A stretch of 64,000 bases of DNA, from the NCBI RefSeq assembly GCF_001424165.1, contig NZ_LMOJ01000001.1, positions 585,194 through 649,193 of the forward strand, read 5' to 3'. Source of the stretch: Massilia sp. Leaf139 (lineage in GTDB: Bacteria > Pseudomonadota > Gammaproteobacteria > Burkholderiales > Burkholderiaceae_D). Every line of letters starts with the position of its first letter. The first letter of the stretch is position 1. The translations under genes and the position numbers were made by a program. Positions 28,613 to 36,997 of this stretch are shown piece by piece. The notes beneath the pieces are model-generated. The model was not told the origin of the DNA, ran no database searches, and saw nothing but the letters and a program-made list of their open reading frames with translations.

Positions 28613-29445
28613 TTGGGCCGCTTGTAGGTCTGGAGCCCCGGCTTGATCGTCTTATCGTCCAGGAACTGCTTGAGGCCTTCCTTGCGGCCCTTCTCCGGAT
28701 CGCGCTGGTTCGACTGGTCGGTCTTGGCGTACAGGTAGTCCTCGCCCTGTTCCCAGGTCAGTTCGCGGCAGCGCTTGAAGCCGATCTTCGCGTAGCGCAG
28801 CACCACCGGATTCTTTTCCAGGAGTTTGCCCGCCAGCTCGATCACGGCTTCGCGCAGCTGTTCCTTCGGCACGCTCTTGTTGATCAGGCCCATGGCGGCC
28901 GCTTCCTTGCCGGTGAAGGTGTCGCCGGTCATGATGTAGTGCAGCGCCTGGCGGTGGCCCATGGTGTCGGCCACGGCCTTGCTGACCAGGTTGCCCGGCG
29001 GGATACCCCAGTTCACTTCCGACAGGCCGAACACGGCGTCGTCGGCCGCGATCGCCAGGTCGCAGGCCACCAGCGGCGAGAACGCACCCCCGAAGCACCA
29101 GCCGTTGACCATCGCGATGGTCGCCTTGCTGTACATGCGCAGCAGCTTCCACTGCCATTGCGAGCAGTCGCGGCGCATGCGTTCCTGCATGATCTCGGGC
29201 TTGCCGTCGGTCTCGCGGAAATATTCCTTCAGATCCATGCCGGCCGTCCAGGCGTCGCCGGCGCCGGTCAGCACCACGACCTGGGCATCGTCGTCCAGCT
29301 CGAGCGTCTCGAGCACGTCGATCATCTCGCGGTTCAGCGTCGGGCTCATCGCGTTGCGCTTCTCCGGACGGTTCAGGGTGATCCAGCCGATACCGTCCTC
29401 CACATCGACCTTGACGGTCTTCCAGCGCGCTTCGTATTTGGACAT
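28609..29445 (-). CDS. ech: Feruloyl-CoA hydratase-lyase (p-hydroxycinnamoyl-CoA hydratase/lyase)
   Basis: A 278-residue crotonase-family enzyme that hydrates feruloyl-CoA and splits it to vanillin and acetyl-CoA. It matches the HCHL group: start SKYEARWKTVKVDVEDGIG, substrate loop AWTAGMDLKEYF, oxyanion/CoA site GWCFGGAFSPLVACD, catalytic glutamate in GLSEVNWGIPPG and tyrosines in DYLYAKTDQS. The length is as expected for HCHL. First gene of the ferulate operon, with GAGGAG before the ATG and a promoter plus operator-like palindrome upstream, divergent from a MarR gene. Confidence 0.94.
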   Translation of the reverse strand: MSKYEARWKTVKVDVEDGIGWITLNRPEKRNAMSPTLNREMIDVLETLELDDDAQVVVLTGAGDAWTAGMDLKEYFRETDGKPEIMQERMRRDCSQWQWKLLRMYSKATIAMVNGWCFGGAFSPLVACDLAIAADDAVFGLSEVNWGIPPGNLVSKAVADTMGHRQALHYIMTGDTFTGKEAAAMGLINKSVPKEQLREAVIELAGKLLEKNPVVLRYAKIGFKRCRELTWEQGEDYLYAKTDQSNQRDPEKGRKEGLKQFLDDKTIKPGLQTYKRPK

Positions 29446-29484
29446 ACAATGTCTCCTCGGTTGTAAGCTTAATTATCGAATGCT

Positions 29485-29501
29485 TATCAGGCTGCCTGAT
29501 A
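29485..29501. promoter_or_regulatory. Candidate MarR operator of the ferulate operon
   Basis: TATCAGG, CTG, CCTGATA: perfect 7-bp arms with a 3-base centre, midway between ech and the divergent MarR gene. It begins just after the predicted transcription start of the ech promoter, where a bound repressor would block transcription. MarR repressors of hydroxycinnamate operons release DNA on binding the CoA thioester; that is family knowledge, not shown here. Confidence 0.6.
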
Positions 29502-29509
29502 TGTGGCTT

Positions 29510-29539
29510 ATACTATGCCTGAACCGATTGGCCTGACAA
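29510..29539 (-). promoter_or_regulatory. Promoter of the ferulate operon
   Basis: On the minus strand: TTGTCA, 18 bases, TAGTAT. The predicted start lies near 29503, next to the palindrome. A TATACT box on the plus strand at 29509-29514 could serve the MarR gene. Confidence 0.5.
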
Positions 29540-29549
29540 GCACTTTTTT

Positions 29550-30029
29550 ATGACGACTTCAAAAAAACTTTCGACAGCGAACACAGCTTCATCCTCGGCG
29601 CATAAGCCGATGGGCCTGGCCTACCTGGTCGGCCGCCTCGACCATGTACTGAAGACGCGCCTGCGCGACAGCCTGGCCCCGGCCGGCCTGACGGTGCCGC
29701 AGTACACGGCCCTGTCCGTCTTCCGCGCCCACGGCTCGCTCTCCAACGCCCAGCTCGCCACGCGCACGATGGTCTCGCCGCAGTCGGCCAATGAGATGGT
29801 CAAGCAGATGGAAGCGAAGGAGTGGATCGCGCGCACGCCCGACCCGGCGCACGGCCGCATCATCCAGATCAGCCTGACGGATGCCGGCGAAGCCGTGCTG
29901 GCCGAATGCGACGCGCGCGTGGCCGAGGTCGAGCGCACCATGTTTCCGGAGCTGGACGAGGCGGGCAGGGTGGCGCTGCTGGGGCAGTTGCGGGGGGCGG
30001 TACGGGCCTTGAGCGTGCAGGGGATCTGA
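29550..30029 (+). CDS. MarR family regulator of the ferulate operon
   Basis: A 159-residue winged-helix protein: MGLAYLVGRLDHVLKTRLRD dimerisation helix, recognition region NAQLATRTMVSPQSANEMVK, and the wing with DPAHGRIIQISLT. It is divergently placed from ech with 104 bases between start codons and a perfect palindrome in that gap. By analogy with FerR/FerC-type MarR regulators it is likely a feruloyl-CoA-responsive repressor of ech-vdh-fcs and itself; the analogy is by position and family only. No clear Shine-Dalgarno precedes the ATG. Confidence 0.87.
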   Translation: MTTSKKLSTANTASSSAHKPMGLAYLVGRLDHVLKTRLRDSLAPAGLTVPQYTALSVFRAHGSLSNAQLATRTMVSPQSANEMVKQMEAKEWIARTPDPAHGRIIQISLTDAGEAVLAECDARVAEVERTMFPELDEAGRVALLGQLRGAVRALSVQGI

Positions 30030-30045
30030 AGCGCCCGCCGCTAGC

Positions 30046-31104
30046 TCAAGCCAGCATGTGAAAGTCGAACACGCGGTGCTCGGCCGGGATCGTCGAGCGC
30101 GCCAGCGGCTGCGCCAAGGCCAGGCCGCGCGCATCGCTGGTGAACAGGACGAAGCCGTTTCCGGAGGAAGCCGACACCATGACGAAGGCGCGGTAACCGG
30201 GGTTGTTCCCCCAGTGCCAGAGGTAGGGGCCGCCGGCGGCCTGTTCGACGCCCCAGCCGTAGCCCCACGACAGGCCCAGGCCCGGGTCGACCGGCACGGG
30301 CTGCGACAAGGTCAGCGCCAGCAAGGCGTCGTCGCGCAGCCAGTGCGCCACCAGCTTTGCATAATCCCCGGCGCTCGTGTACAGCGACGCGGCCGCATTC
30401 GGCTCGACGAAGTCGAGCGGGCGATCCCAGGGGAGCAGTGACGCGCCGACTGCCAGCCGCCCGCGCACCTCGTCCGTCAAACACATCCGCGAGTGACGCA
30501 TCCCCAGCGGGTCGAACGCATAGCGCTGCAGGCACGCCTGCGTATCGAGCCCGGTGACCGCGCCGATGACCGCCTGCAGCAGGACATAGGCCTCGCCCGA
30601 GTAGCGCCATTTCTCGCCGGCTGCGGACTCGGGCCGCAGTGCACTGCTCGTCCAGTTCGGCAAGCCCGACGTATGGTTGAGCAGGCTTGCCACCGGAATG
30701 CGGGCCAAGGTGTCCGCTTCCACCAGGTCGACGTCCGCGTCACGTGCGATCGGATGTTGACGATGTCGGTACCCATCAGGGAGATACTGCGAAACGGGCG
30801 CGTGCAGATCGAGTTTGCCTGCCCGCGCGAGGGTCAGGGCGACGAACGCGACAAGGGGTTTGGTCAGCGAGGCCGCCTGGAACAATGAATCCGGGTGGAC
30901 GGGATGCATGCTCGACCGGGGCGACACGGCGACCGGGGACGCGGCCTCCGCCGCGGAGAGGGTGGCATAGGCCGCGTCGATGCCGAGTGTACCGGCGAGC
31001 GCGTCGACGGTGTCCGCGCGGGAGTGCGGCGGCGTGACGGCGCAGGACGAGATGAAGGGCGCAAGGGTAGTCGCGGCGAGGAGGTTTCGGCGTGTTATAT
31101 GCAT
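30046..31104 (-). CDS. Beta-lactamase-fold serine hydrolase (class C-like/EstB type)
   Basis: A 352-residue serine hydrolase of the beta-lactamase/penicillin-binding-like family. The N-terminus (MHITRRNLLAATTLAPFISS, then C) has a twin-arginine-like start and a lipobox, so it is exported and probably lipid-anchored. The SxxK motif is SLTK (QAASLTKPLVAF, about residue 78); the tyrosine motif is YSGEAY and the third motif HWGNNPG. A class C lactamase would have YxN and KTG, so an esterase or peptidase is more likely than antibiotic resistance. It is tail to tail with the MarR gene, 16 bases apart. Confidence 0.82.
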   Translation of the reverse strand: MHITRRNLLAATTLAPFISSCAVTPPHSRADTVDALAGTLGIDAAYATLSAAEAASPVAVSPRSSMHPVHPDSLFQAASLTKPLVAFVALTLARAGKLDLHAPVSQYLPDGYRHRQHPIARDADVDLVEADTLARIPVASLLNHTSGLPNWTSSALRPESAAGEKWRYSGEAYVLLQAVIGAVTGLDTQACLQRYAFDPLGMRHSRMCLTDEVRGRLAVGASLLPWDRPLDFVEPNAAASLYTSAGDYAKLVAHWLRDDALLALTLSQPVPVDPGLGLSWGYGWGVEQAAGGPYLWHWGNNPGYRAFVMVSASSGNGFVLFTSDARGLALAQPLARSTIPAEHRVFDFHMLA

Positions 31105-31143
31105 CGTGATCGGACGGGGAAAATTTGACGCGAGTGCATCGGC

Positions 31144-31770
31144 TCAGTAGGTCTTCGTACAGCTGGTCTTCGTGCGCTTCCTGCCGTCCCGATACTCCGT
31201 CTCGACGTGCTCGTAACAGGCGAACTCGCCTGCGGGAGAGAGGCGTGGCGACATCCTGTACTCGTTTGTCATGACGAGCTTGCCATTCTTCCAGCAATGC
31301 CGCGAGGTATAGACGCTGTCGGCGCCGCTTTTCCAGGAGCCGCCCACGCAATTCCTGTCCTTCGGGTCGAGCTCCAGCCCGCCGATGTTCGACAAGGCCT
31401 CATTCGCTGCGAAGCGCCGCGTCCGGCGCTCGTACAGGAACACCACCTGGCTTTCGTTGCCGATGCCGGCGATGCTGCCGGTGACGACCAGATCCGGACA
31501 GCCGTCGTTATTGAAATCCGTGCGGGTGTCGAAGGATTCGCTGTCGGATTCGCTGTCGCCGTAATAGTTCTCCATCTCGTCGATCACCTGGACGGTCTTG
31601 CCGGAGACATCCTTGATGCGCACGCTGCCGAGTTTCGGGTCGGCCTGATCTTTCGGCACCCATTCGAACGTGAGTGCGGGCTTCCCCCGCGCGCTGCACC
31701 AGGGATCGGCCGCCCAGGCGGGCAGGGAAGCGCAGCACAGCAGCGCGAGCGTGTATTTCGTCCACAGCAA
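31144..31770 (-). CDS. Exported hypothetical protein, XAC2610-like
   Basis: A 208-residue secreted protein with a signal peptide (MLWTKYTLALLCCASLPAWA, cut before ADPWC). The mature region has FG-GAP-like DFNNDGCPDLVVTGSIAGIG and six to seven cysteines, in a form seen in XAC2610-related periplasmic proteins. Function is unknown; family members from Xanthomonas have been linked to periplasmic inhibitor folds, which I cannot confirm here. No operon partner is obvious. The gene starts 54 bases after the cupin gene on the same strand. Confidence 0.6.
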   Translation of the reverse strand: MLWTKYTLALLCCASLPAWAADPWCSARGKPALTFEWVPKDQADPKLGSVRIKDVSGKTVQVIDEMENYYGDSESDSESFDTRTDFNNDGCPDLVVTGSIAGIGNESQVVFLYERRTRRFAANEALSNIGGLELDPKDRNCVGGSWKSGADSVYTSRHCWKNGKLVMTNEYRMSPRLSPAGEFACYEHVETEYRDGRKRTKTSCTKTY

Positions 31771-31824
31771 GGCATTCTCCAGGTCGTCGAGGCTTGTCCA
31801 TTATGCAGCGGCGCCGGCCCACAT

Positions 31825-32499
31825 TCATGCCAGGTCTTCGTGCGATGCCGCAGGATGGCGGCTGATTTTCAGGTAGACGGTCGCGCCCCGCGGGCCGGCG
31901 GCCAGCCCCGGATATGCGCCGGCAGGCAGGCGTATCCAGGTGCCGCACGCGTGGCGCTGTCCACCGAACGCCAGTTCGCCATGAAGCAAGAGCAGCTCGG
32001 CGCCTTCCACGGCCTCTGGCAGCAGCGGGCAATGCGGCGCCAGGCGTTGCAGCGCCACCTGCTCGTCGGCGGAGGCGAACAGCGGGCAGACGACGCGGTC
32101 GCCGCGTGCCTGCCAGGCCGCCGGATCGCGGGTGTCGATGCGCACGCACGCGCTGTCGCTTGCGGCCATCTGGCGCAGCTTGACGAAGATGAGGGCGCCT
32201 TCGCGGCTGAATGGCTGGTGGGCGGAATCGGGCGGATTGCGCAGGTACCAGCCGGCCGGGTAGTCGCCGTCCTCGTCCGAAAACGTCCCTTCCAGTACCA
32301 GGATTTCCTCGCCGGCCGGGTGCGTGTGGACGGGGAAGAAGGACTGCGGGGCATAGCGCACCAGGCTGGTCGCGCGCGCCTGTTCCGCGCCGATCCGGTC
32401 CAGCATGACGCGCTCGACGCCGGCCTGCGGCGAAGCCAGCCACGCGTGCTGGCGCGGCGTGACGATGACGGGCTGCGAGAAATCGGCATTGATGCGCAT
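31825..32499 (-). CDS. ChrR-type cupin protein
   Basis: A 224-residue double-cupin protein. The first cupin carries metal ligands in FPVHTHPAGEEILVLEGTF (two histidines and a glutamate) and DSAHQPF; a second, weaker cupin follows (LLLHGELAFGGQRHACGTWI). This pattern matches the C-terminal sensory domain of ChrR anti-sigma factors, but the zinc-binding anti-sigma N-terminus is absent and no ECF sigma gene is nearby. A role in metal or peroxide sensing, or as an oxygenase, remains open. A second cupin gene lies 17 bases upstream on the same strand. Confidence 0.75.
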   Translation of the reverse strand: MRINADFSQPVIVTPRQHAWLASPQAGVERVMLDRIGAEQARATSLVRYAPQSFFPVHTHPAGEEILVLEGTFSDEDGDYPAGWYLRNPPDSAHQPFSREGALIFVKLRQMAASDSACVRIDTRDPAAWQARGDRVVCPLFASADEQVALQRLAPHCPLLPEAVEGAELLLLHGELAFGGQRHACGTWIRLPAGAYPGLAAGPRGATVYLKISRHPAASHEDLA

Positions 32500-32516
32500 G
32501 GGAGGTCTCCAGCACC

Positions 32517-32894
32517 TCAGACCGGCCGGTTGCGCGTCCCGGCGCCGCGCGTCACATGCAGCATGCGGCTGGGCGCATGTACCTTCGCCGTATGCCAGAC
32601 GCCGCGCGGCACCACGGCAGCGCCGCTGCCGTTCAAGGCGATCGTGACAATGCCGCCGGTCTGTTCCAGCAGCAGGTCGACGGCGCCCGAGAGCAGGTAG
32701 ACGAACTCGTCGCCCTCGGGGTGCATTTCCCAGCTCGGCCAGTCCTCGGTGAAGGCGAACTCGCTGACCAGCCAGCCCTGGCCGTAGCGCGCGGCTTCCG
32801 CCTCGGGCAGCTGCCAGAAGGCTGTGCCCGGCAGCTCCCGCGCCGCGCCGTCTTCGGCGAGGTGCACATAGGTGTGTTGGGGGTTCAGGGACAT
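32517..32894 (-). CDS. Single-domain cupin protein
   Basis: A 125-residue cupin: MHPEGDEFVYLLSGAVDLLL has the histidine and glutamate of cupin motif 1, with the second histidine of HxH replaced by glutamate. VPRGVWHTAKVHAP gives the histidine of motif 2. Such proteins bind a metal and may be small isomerases, dioxygenases or sensors. It is followed 17 bases later by a ChrR-type cupin gene, so they are probably one transcription unit. Substrate unknown. Confidence 0.75.
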   Translation of the reverse strand: MSLNPQHTYVHLAEDGAARELPGTAFWQLPEAEAARYGQGWLVSEFAFTEDWPSWEMHPEGDEFVYLLSGAVDLLLEQTGGIVTIALNGSGAAVVPRGVWHTAKVHAPSRMLHVTRGAGTRNRPV

Positions 32895-33020
32895 GGCGGT
32901 TCGTGATCGGGTAACGGTCGAATCATCCTATCACCAAGGCATCCGCGCTTCAGCAAGAATCGGTGCCGGCTTCTGCTATCCTGACGAGCCGTTACCCTTT
33001 TCAAGTGCAGGGATCTTTTC

Positions 33021-33830
33021 ATGGCGCCCCCATCCCATTCACACGTCGCCGCCGCCGATCGCTGGGTCATGCATGCGCATGCGCGGATGTTCGTGCGCAC
33101 CTGGACGAACCGCGCAGCGGCGCCCGATCTCGCGCCCATCGTCCTGCTCCACGATTCGCTCGGCAGCGTCGACCTCTGGCGCGACTTTCCCGCGCGCCTG
33201 GCGGCTGGCACGGGCCGCACCGTCATTGCCTACGACCGCCTGGGTTTCGGAAAATCCGATGCGCGCGCAGACGTGCTGACGCCGTCCTTCATCGGCGACG
33301 AGGCCGCAACCGGCTTCGCGGCCCTGCGCGAACAGCTCGGCATTCGCCGCTTCGTCGTCTTCGGCCACAGCGTCGGCGGCGCCATGGCCATCCACTGCGC
33401 CGCGCGTTACCAGGACGATTGCGCGGCGCTCGTCACCGAGTCGGCGCAGGTCTTCGCCGAGCAGACGACCCTGGCCGGCGTCCGCGCCGCCAAGCTGCAG
33501 TTCGCCGATGGCGAGCAGTTCGGCCGGCTCGAAAAATACCACGGCGACAAGGCGCGCTGGGTGCTGGAGGCATGGACGGGCACCTGGCTGTCGGAGCGCT
33601 TCTCCGCATGGACGCTGCGCGAGGTGCTGCCCCGGGTCGCGGCGCCGACCCTGGCCATCCATGGCGGCGAGGACGAATACGGCTCGACCCGCCATCCGGC
33701 CCTGATCGGCGAGTGGTGCGGCGCCGCGGTCAGGGTCGAGATCCTGCGCGATCTTCACCACCTGCCGCATCGCGAGCAGCCGGATCGGGTGGTGGATCTG
33801 GTGCGCGACTTTCTTCGCACCGTCCCCTAG
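33021..33830 (+). CDS. Alpha/beta hydrolase
   Basis: A 269-residue alpha/beta-hydrolase with HDSLGSVDLW as the oxyanion-hole segment and the nucleophile elbow GHSVGGAMA (Ser at about residue 117). An acid lies near GGEDEYG and a histidine in DLHHLPHREQPD near the C-terminus. The DxLGxxDLW pattern is seen in hydrolases close to homoserine acetyltransferase-like and enol-lactonase-like proteins. Substrate is not decidable. It is convergent with the efflux permease gene and divergent from the cupins. Confidence 0.8.
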   Translation: MAPPSHSHVAAADRWVMHAHARMFVRTWTNRAAAPDLAPIVLLHDSLGSVDLWRDFPARLAAGTGRTVIAYDRLGFGKSDARADVLTPSFIGDEAATGFAALREQLGIRRFVVFGHSVGGAMAIHCAARYQDDCAALVTESAQVFAEQTTLAGVRAAKLQFADGEQFGRLEKYHGDKARWVLEAWTGTWLSERFSAWTLREVLPRVAAPTLAIHGGEDEYGSTRHPALIGEWCGAAVRVEILRDLHHLPHREQPDRVVDLVRDFLRTVP

Positions 33831-33871
33831 CGCGCACGCCGCGCGGCCCGCCGGCAGGGCCCGGCGCCGGA

Positions 33872-36295
33872 TCAGGTGCGCAGCGCCTGCGCCGGATTCA
33901 TCCGGATGGCCGCCGCCGTATGCCGCGCGGTCGCCCCCAGAGCCGCCAGCACGGCCAGCGCCACCGCCGCCGCCAGCGGCCACTGGCCGAAAGGCGCATG
34001 TTCGGCGAAGCCGGCCAGGTAGTAGCGGATCGCCAGCGCCGCCACCGGCAGCCCGATCAGGCCCGCCACCGCCACCGTCAGCCCGAATTCGCGGCCCAGG
34101 CGGCGCGCGATGGCGCCGTTGCTGGCGCCGTAGAGCTTGCGGATCACGATCTCGCGCCGGCTGCGCTGCACCGTGTAGGCCGACAGCACATAGATGCCGA
34201 AGGCGGCCAGCGCCAGCGCCACCAGGCTGGCCGCGCCCAGGATCTTCACCATGCGCAGGTCGTGGCGGTAGCTCTCACCGAAGATGCTGGCCGCGCTCTG
34301 CATCATCATGATCCCGTTCGGGAAGTACTGGCGCCAGACCGGGCCGATCGCCTGCGCCAGCGCCTCCTGGTCGAATGCGGTGCGTACCGTGACGACGCTG
34401 TCGGAATCGGTCAGCACATAGATGAGCGCGCCGGCCTGGTCGCGCATCGACTGGTGGCGCACTTCGGGTGCGATGCCGACGATGCGCACCTGGTCGGCGT
34501 TGTCCGCTTCTCCGGCGAAGGGCATCTTGCCGATGGCATCCTGCGCCGTGGCGTAGCCGAGGGCCTGGGCGGCGGCCAGGTTCAGCACGGCCACCGTCGA
34601 CTTGGCGTCGTCGCGGCCCGCGCTGAACAGGCGGCCGGCGACCGGGCGGATGCGGTACAGGTCGAAGAACTCGGGCGACACGCGCTTCATCTCGATGCGC
34701 ATCTCGCCTCCCTTCCTTAGGTTGTAGCCGACGATGATCTTGTTCGCATCGCGCCCGATCGCTTCGGCCGACACGGCCGAGCCCTCGATGCCAGGCACCC
34801 GCGCCACCGCCTTCACGAAGCCGCTGACCTGCTCGTCGGTGGCGACCGGCATGTGCAGCAGGGTCAGGCCGGACGGATCGAAGCCGGGGTCGGCATTGGT
34901 CGCGTACCAGGTTTGCCAGCCGACAGCCACGGTGATGCCGGCCAGCGCCATCGCGGTGGCGAACTGCAGCACGGTGAGGGCGCGCCGCAGCCACAGGTTG
35001 GAGGCCGTCTCGCTGCTGCTGTCGCGGCCCGCCAGCACGGTGGAGGCGCGCACCTGCAGCGCCGTCCAGGCCGGATACAGGCCGGCCGCCAGGCCCGCCG
35101 AGACGGCCAGCAGCAGCGCCAGCGCCAGCCGCGCCGGGCTGAAGAAGCCGTCCAGCGTGCGCAGCACCAGGTCGGCGAAGACCGGCAGCAGCAGCCAGGC
35201 CAGCACGATTCCGAGGCCGGTGGCGATCAGGGCCACCAGCACGGATTCGAACAGGAACTGGCCGGCCACGCGGCCCGCGCTCGCGCCCAGCACCTTGCGC
35301 ATGCCGATCTCGCGCTGGCGCTTGAGCGTGCGCACGGTGGCCAGGTTGATCCAGTTGGTCATGGCCAGCGCCAGGATCAGCAGGGCCACCCCGGCCAGCG
35401 CCAGCGTGGTGCCCCGCTGGCCGTAATTGCGCGCGTCGCGGCCGCTGGCGAGATCGGCGTCGAAATAGGCGTCCCGCATCGACACCAGGCGGACGTCGAC
35501 GCCGTTGCCGGTCAGGGTTTTGCCCATCGGCCCGGCGCGAAAGCGCTGGTTCATCGGCAGGGCTTCCACGGCGTCCTGCAGCAGCACTGTCAGACGGGCC
35601 ACATCGGCACCGGGACGGAGTTTGAGGAAGACGTGGCCGCGCTCCTGTTCTCCCGGGTGCAGGCTGCGCTTTTCCAGCGGACGCGCGCGGCTGAGCGCAC
35701 CGGTCAGCGCTTCCCAGCGGTGCGTGACGTTCGCCGGCAGATCCGGGATCACGGCCAGCACCTGCAGCGCCTCGCCGGCGATGCTGGCCGTCTTGCCCAG
35801 CGCGTCGGTCGTGCCGAACAAGCGCAGGGCGGTCTCGCGGGTGAGGGCCAGGCCGTCGGGGCGCGTCAGGGCCGCCCCCAGGTCGCCCGCCAGCGCCTTG
35901 ATGCCGAAGATGGAAGCGAGCGCCGGGTCGGCCGCGTACAGGCGCGCCTCGTGCAGGTGCTCGCCCACGCGCACCGATTGCAGCATGGGGTCGGCGATAG
36001 CAGCCTGCTCCACCATCCCGCTTTTGATGGCGACGTCGCGCAGCACCGCGGTGGCGCGCGTGTTCCAGTCCGGGCGCGGGAAGAAGTTGATGCGCTGCTT
36101 GACCACGTGGACGCGCTCGCCGTCGGGCACGTGGCTGTTGTAGTTCAGGCAGTAGGCGACGAAGCCGAGCAGCAGGAAGCAGGCTGCGGCGGCCACCGCC
36201 AGGCCCAGCACGGTGACGGCCGAGTAGCCCGGTTCCTGCAGCAGCTGGCGCCAGCCGATGCGAAAGTCGCGCGTGAAGTTCGGCGCGCCCATCAT
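33872..36295 (-). CDS. MacB-like ABC transporter permease (two FtsX domains)
   Basis: An 807-residue permease. Helices lie near residue 20-48, three around 280-410, another near 430, and the last three around 685-790. The two FtsX domains carry LKRQREIGMRKVLGAS and SRREIVIRKLYGAS, and two periplasmic MacB-type domains lie between. MacB-like permeases work as mechanotransmitters in tripartite export of antibiotics, toxins or lipids. Unlike E. coli MacB it has no fused ATPase; the ATPase is the overlapping gene upstream (4-base overlap), and an HlyD-type adaptor precedes that. The operon is under a sigma-54 promoter. Confidence 0.88.
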   Translation of the reverse strand: MMGAPNFTRDFRIGWRQLLQEPGYSAVTVLGLAVAAAACFLLLGFVAYCLNYNSHVPDGERVHVVKQRINFFPRPDWNTRATAVLRDVAIKSGMVEQAAIADPMLQSVRVGEHLHEARLYAADPALASIFGIKALAGDLGAALTRPDGLALTRETALRLFGTTDALGKTASIAGEALQVLAVIPDLPANVTHRWEALTGALSRARPLEKRSLHPGEQERGHVFLKLRPGADVARLTVLLQDAVEALPMNQRFRAGPMGKTLTGNGVDVRLVSMRDAYFDADLASGRDARNYGQRGTTLALAGVALLILALAMTNWINLATVRTLKRQREIGMRKVLGASAGRVAGQFLFESVLVALIATGLGIVLAWLLLPVFADLVLRTLDGFFSPARLALALLLAVSAGLAAGLYPAWTALQVRASTVLAGRDSSSETASNLWLRRALTVLQFATAMALAGITVAVGWQTWYATNADPGFDPSGLTLLHMPVATDEQVSGFVKAVARVPGIEGSAVSAEAIGRDANKIIVGYNLRKGGEMRIEMKRVSPEFFDLYRIRPVAGRLFSAGRDDAKSTVAVLNLAAAQALGYATAQDAIGKMPFAGEADNADQVRIVGIAPEVRHQSMRDQAGALIYVLTDSDSVVTVRTAFDQEALAQAIGPVWRQYFPNGIMMMQSAASIFGESYRHDLRMVKILGAASLVALALAAFGIYVLSAYTVQRSRREIVIRKLYGASNGAIARRLGREFGLTVAVAGLIGLPVAALAIRYYLAGFAEHAPFGQWPLAAAVALAVLAALGATARHTAAAIRMNPAQALRT

Positions 36296-36972
36296 GCGGC
36301 CCTCAGCGCGTCGACGACGATGCGGCCATCGAGCAGGTTCAGGGTGCGCGAGGCCTGCGCCGCATGCGCGGGCGAGTGGGTCACCATCACCACCGTCGTG
36401 CCCTCGAGGTTAATCGTGCGCAGCATGCGCATCACTTCGTCGCCGTGGGCGGTGTCGAGATTCCCGGTCGGTTCGTCGGCCAGCAGCAGGGCGGGGCCGG
36501 CGACCAGGGCGCGCGCGATCGCGACGCGCTGCTGCTGGCCGCCCGAGAGCTGCGAGGGTTTGTGGCGCGCGCGGTGCGCCACGCCCAGTTTCTCCAGCAT
36601 GGCGCCGACCCGCTCGCGCCGCTCGGCCGCCTTCATGCCGGTGTACTCCAGCGCCAGTTCGACGTTCTCGAACACGTTCAGTTCGTCGATCAGGTTGAAA
36701 CTCTGGAAGATGAAGCCGATGCGGCCGCGCCGCAGCGCATTCAGGCGTGCTTCGCTCCAGCCTGCGACGTTCTCGCCCTCGAACCAGTAGTCGCCGCTGC
36801 TCGGCACATCCAGCAGGCCGAGGAGGCCGAGCAGGGTGGACTTGCCGCAGCCCGAAGGGCCGGTGATGGCCACGTATTCGCCCGCCTCGATGTCGAGGTC
36901 GATGCGGTCGAGGGCCGTGGTGTGGACTTCGCCCGCCACGTGGGTCTTGCTGACGCCTGAGAGTTTGAGCAT
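36292..36972 (-). CDS. MacB/LolD-type ABC transporter ATP-binding protein
   Basis: A 226-residue ATPase with Walker A GPSGCGKST, signature LSGGQQQRVAIARAL, Walker B LLLADEPTGNLD and H-loop VMVTHSPAHA. It belongs to the LolD/MacB group of ATPases that pair with FtsX-type permeases. ATG 36972 (MLKLSGVSKTH) is the conserved start; the open frame extends 43 codons further without homology. It overlaps the permease gene by 4 bases and follows the adaptor gene by 25 bases. Confidence 0.92.
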   Translation of the reverse strand: MLKLSGVSKTHVAGEVHTTALDRIDLDIEAGEYVAITGPSGCGKSTLLGLLGLLDVPSSGDYWFEGENVAGWSEARLNALRRGRIGFIFQSFNLIDELNVFENVELALEYTGMKAAERRERVGAMLEKLGVAHRARHKPSQLSGGQQQRVAIARALVAGPALLLADEPTGNLDTAHGDEVMRMLRTINLEGTTVVMVTHSPAHAAQASRTLNLLDGRIVVDALRAA

Positions 36973-36997
36973 GTGCTTCCTTGAGTGGTGTGAGAGA

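Noticed and set aside
30046-31104. Class C beta-lactamase resistance gene
   Set aside because: SxxK is present but the YxN and KTG motifs are not canonical (YSG and HWG); an esterase-type member is more likely.
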